Of a stretch of 64,000 nucleotides of DNA, positions 62,029-64,000 are shown piece after piece. Under the pieces are notes generated by a model. It was given only the letters and a program-made list of their open reading frames with translations, was not told where the DNA came from and ran no database searches. Where the stretch lies: the NCBI GenBank assembly GCA_028868375.1, contig JAGWUP010000012.1:1-64000 (forward strand), in the 5' to 3' direction. The stretch comes from Elusimicrobiota bacterium. Lineage in GTDB: Bacteria > Elusimicrobiota > Elusimicrobia > UBA1565 > UBA9628. The stretch's first letter is position 1. Each line of letters starts with the position of its first letter. The translations under genes were made by a program, and so were the position numbers.

Positions 62029-62988
62029 ATGATGAACCACGACCGAGTGCTGGAGCTGGCCTCCAAGCTGCTGCACGTTCAGGAGAGCAGGGGCGCCTCT
62101 GAGGCCGAGGCGTCCTTCGCATCCGAGCGTCTGCAGCAACTACTGCAGGAACACAATCTGACCCTCAGTGAAGTCGAGGCGAGAGACGGTGACACTAGCA
62201 CTCCCGCCGCGAAGCGGACGAAGGAGGAGATCAAGCGGTACTCATCGAAGTCGCAGGCATGGCGAGAGACGCTGCTGCGCGCCGTCGCCGAGTGCAACTT
62301 CTGCCTGCCGTACAGCTCGCTGGGTGGGTTGTTGATCGTGATTGGCCGTGAGATCAACGTGACGATCACCAAGCAGACGTACGAGTACTTGTGCGCGACG
62401 TTCCTCCGCCTGGCCAGGGACGCCGGCTATCCGCTGTGGAGCAAGGAGCACCGCCAGAACTTCATCTACTTCATGGACGGCGCCGTGAGCCGCGTCTCGC
62501 AGCGCCTGATGGAGCGTCGTCGCCAGGCCGAGCTCGACGGGCTGAAGCAGCGGCAGGCCGGCGATGGCTCGGGCACGGCGCTGATCTTGTCCGACGTGTA
62601 CGGCAGCGAGGCCGACCTCAACAACGACTTCCTGAACAACTACCCAGCCGGCACGACTGCCGCTCGCCGCCGCGAGGCACAGGTGACCAACGCGCGACGT
62701 GAGGAGGAGCGACAGCGCCTGGTGTCCGAGGGCGTGGATTCCACTGTCGCATGGTACAAGGTCCACGGCTACAGCGACGAAAGAATCGCCGCCATTGTTG
62801 CCGACGACAAGAAGCGCCAACGACGACGCGAGTCCCGGCACAACCACGGCGCGCACAACTGGTCCCGCAGCGACCAGGCGCACTATCGCAAGATCAACAG
62901 CCGTGCCTACAAGTCTGGTTCGGAGGCCGGCAGCAGCGTCGGCCTGGATGACCAGGTCGGCGGCGACGACAGGAGGAGGCTGACGTGA
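62029..62988 (+). CDS. DUF2786-like protein
   Basis: The protein (319 aa) starts with the DUF2786 pattern MMNHDRVLELASKLLHVQES, ASEAEASFASERLQQLLQEH, NLTLSEVEAR. The next 130 residues (WRETLLRAVAECNFCLPYSS, GLLIVIGREINVTITKQTYE) resemble the associated DUF7168 part. The C-terminus is basic and disordered. Phage members of this family are widespread and uncharacterised. Confidence 0.7.
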   Translation: MMNHDRVLELASKLLHVQESRGASEAEASFASERLQQLLQEHNLTLSEVEARDGDTSTPAAKRTKEEIKRYSSKSQAWRETLLRAVAECNFCLPYSSLGGLLIVIGREINVTITKQTYEYLCATFLRLARDAGYPLWSKEHRQNFIYFMDGAVSRVSQRLMERRRQAELDGLKQRQAGDGSGTALILSDVYGSEADLNNDFLNNYPAGTTAARRREAQVTNARREEERQRLVSEGVDSTVAWYKVHGYSDERIAAIVADDKKRQRRRESRHNHGAHNWSRSDQAHYRKINSRAYKSGSEAGSSVGLDDQVGGDDRRRLT

Positions 62989-63428
62989 CCGCCGCAGTCC
63001 ACCCGATCCCGCCGGGACTCTTCTGCATTCCGGCGGCGCTGTGCGCCCTGACGGGCGAGGATCTTATGTCAGTCATCGTGCCGTCTCTGAACCGTCACGG
63101 CGGCGGTCAGGGACTCGTGGACACGGTGGCCGGCACGACCATGCACGCGGCAGTCGAGGTCCTCGAGGAGATCGGCTTCACAGTCCGCTCCTACAAGAGT
63201 AGCGCCGAGGCCGGTCCGCTTAAGGCGCGGATATCTACCTGGGCGCGGCGAAGTCAGGATCGATGGCCCGGGCGGCTGCTGCTCGTCGCGACGTCCGGTC
63301 ACTGTCTGGTGATCGCTGACGGCTGCGTCTACGACACGCACTCACCGATGGGCGAGTCGGGAGAAACTCATCCTTATGCGCGGGCCCGCGCCACGTGGGC
63401 CGCGCTCGTCACGAGGAGGCAGAAATGA
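62985..63428 (+). CDS. Papain-like cysteine peptidase-type protein
   Basis: The GTG start overlaps the upstream stop; AGGAGGAGG precedes it. The protein (147 aa) has GLFCIPAALCALTG at the start with candidate nucleophile Cys14, and RLLLVATSGHCLVIADGCVY with DTHSP, giving a Cys/His/Asp set in the order typical of papain-like peptidases. It could process a phage or host protein or be a deubiquitinase-like remnant. Activity is only inferred. Confidence 0.5.
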   Translation: MTAAVHPIPPGLFCIPAALCALTGEDLMSVIVPSLNRHGGGQGLVDTVAGTTMHAAVEVLEEIGFTVRSYKSSAEAGPLKARISTWARRSQDRWPGRLLLVATSGHCLVIADGCVYDTHSPMGESGETHPYARARATWAALVTRRQK

Positions 63429-63733
63429 TAAGCCATAACAGACCGTGTCCGTGCGGATCGGGCAGGGACAGCAACTGGTACCTCGACGCGCGCAGCATCC
63501 CCTTATTCCGCGGGTGCAGCAAGTGCGCCCCTGAGAAACTGAAGCGATACCGGCCCGAGGTCTTGCACGACCCCAACTACGAGGCCAGTGAGCCGATTGA
63601 CGAGGAGTGGCAACATGAAGATCACGCGCAAGAGTCCACACTCGGGCATCACTCAGACCCGCGACCTGCCCATCACGCCCGAGCAGTGGAGGCACTACCA
63701 GCGGGGCGAGCTGATCCAACGGTGCTTCCCTAA
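63425..63733 (+). CDS. Small CPCGSG zinc-binding-like protein
   Basis: The ATG overlaps the previous stop (ATGA). The first 65 residues (MISHNRPCPCGSGRDSNWYL, DARSIPLFRGCSKCAPEKLK, RYRPEVLHDPNYEASEPIDE) match a small phage protein family with four cysteines that often ends near EPIDE. Here the frame continues for 37 more residues into the next gene, so the extension may be a loss of the native stop. Role unknown. Confidence 0.6.
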   Translation: MISHNRPCPCGSGRDSNWYLDARSIPLFRGCSKCAPEKLKRYRPEVLHDPNYEASEPIDEEWQHEDHAQESTLGHHSDPRPAHHARAVEALPAGRADPTVLP

Positions 63734-63827
63734 CCTCAGCGACGGTGACCGGGAGTTCATCCTCACCGGCTACACCGAAGAGGACTGGGACGCCATCTTT
63801 CCACCAGAAGAAGACGAGGAGTGCTAA
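63615..63827 (+). CDS. Small hypothetical protein
   Basis: The ATG at 63615 gives 70 aa: MKITRKSPHSGITQTRDLPI, TPEQWRHYQRGELIQRCFPN, LSDGDREFILTGYTEEDWDA. The last part (FPNLSDGDREFILTG.T..EW) is familiar from small phage proteins. It overlaps the gene before by 119 nt. No function known. Confidence 0.6.
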   Translation: MKITRKSPHSGITQTRDLPITPEQWRHYQRGELIQRCFPNLSDGDREFILTGYTEEDWDAIFPPEEDEEC

Positions 63828-63831
63828 AACA

Positions 63832-64000
63832 ATGACGAGCAACGAGTGCATCATCACCATGACCTGCACTGACCGCAACGGCCATCGGCTGGCGCAGAAG
63901 ATCCTGCGCTACCCGCTGGGCACGTTGTTCCGCAACACGGTTGAGGACCGCCTCCGCGTCAACGAGGAGATGATGCGGGAGCACACCGACGCGGGCGGCC
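63832..64000 (+). CDS. Partial gene at the right edge
   Basis: The frame starts at ATG 63832, shortly after the previous stop, and runs off the window: MTSNECIITMTCTDRNGHRL, AQKILRYPLGTLFRNTVEDR, LRVNEEMMREHTDAGG. Only 56 residues are visible. No function is recognised. Confidence 0.5.
   Translation, partial: MTSNECIITMTCTDRNGHRLAQKILRYPLGTLFRNTVEDRLRVNEEMMREHTDAGG

Noticed and set aside
1-64000. CRISPR arrays, tRNA genes, integrase or insertion sequences
   Set aside because: Scanned by eye; no regular direct repeats with spacers, no tRNA-like T-loop/acceptor set and no transposase or integrase motif were seen. A dedicated tRNA search was not possible.

Overview
This window is an internal segment of a tailed double-stranded DNA bacteriophage genome. 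It is GC-rich by eye and densely packed, and genes commonly overlap by 1, 4 or 8 nt (ATGA, TGATG, GTGA junctions). Head, packaging, replication, nucleotide-metabolism and small early-type genes are all visible. No integrase, rRNA or tRNA was recognised. GTG and TTG starts are frequent. Several small genes resemble ones I know from phages of Gram-negative, especially alphaproteobacterial, hosts, but the host cannot be fixed from this sequence alone. Both ends cut genes (1-497 and 63832-64000). Tail and lysis genes were not recognised and probably lie outside.

Layout. Positions 1-19478, minus strand, read from right to left: terminase small and large subunits, a C5 DNA methyltransferase, a coiled-coil protein, a portal protein fused to a type IB topoisomerase, an ADP-ribosyltransferase-like protein, a MuF-type minor head protein, a small membrane protein, a J-domain protein, fibre or decoration-like proteins, an HNH endonuclease, a zincin-like protein, a giant prohead protease/scaffold ORF carrying ART-like and Nudix domains, a cement protein and the DUF2184 major capsid protein. 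Positions 19659-26574, minus: small proteins, a NusG-like factor, ThyX, a uracil-glycosylase-like protein, a PD-(D/E)XK nuclease and an SbcC-like ATPase. Positions 26708-46653, minus: class II ribonucleotide reductase, SbcD-like nuclease, a winged-helix regulator, RecA-like recombinase, ssDNA-binding protein, clamp loader, a UDG-exonuclease-PolA fusion, sliding clamp, DNA methyltransferase, a GNAT/2OG-oxygenase fusion, SNF2-like helicase and DnaB-like helicase. Positions 46765-51676, minus: small accessory genes, a DHH-type phosphoesterase and a replication-initiator-like winged-helix protein. Positions 51695-51983 form a divergent control region. Positions 51984-64000 are mostly plus strand: ProQ/FinO-like RNA chaperone, MazG-like protein, primase, sigma-like factor, beta-class DNA methyltransferase, GNAT and many small proteins, with three short minus-strand islands.

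How the genes fit together. The phage appears to carry a nearly complete replisome and recombination set. It also makes dTMP (ThyX) and deoxynucleotides (B12-dependent RNR) and probably surveys its pools or DNA for uracil. Transcription seems to be controlled by phage factors (sigma-like, NusG-like, OmpR-type winged helix, ProQ-like). A recurrent CGTAT-type -10 motif sits 6-8 nt in front of seven start codons, which suggests leaderless transcripts.

The most unusual feature is in the head module. A short HPRxxxGKF-type linker occurs four times in three virion-associated ORFs and joins a topoisomerase IB domain to the portal and ART-like domains to two other head ORFs. A second unexplained feature is a family of four ~115-bp GC-rich intergenic elements with imperfect inverted-repeat ends, at the main gaps of the minus-strand transcription units.
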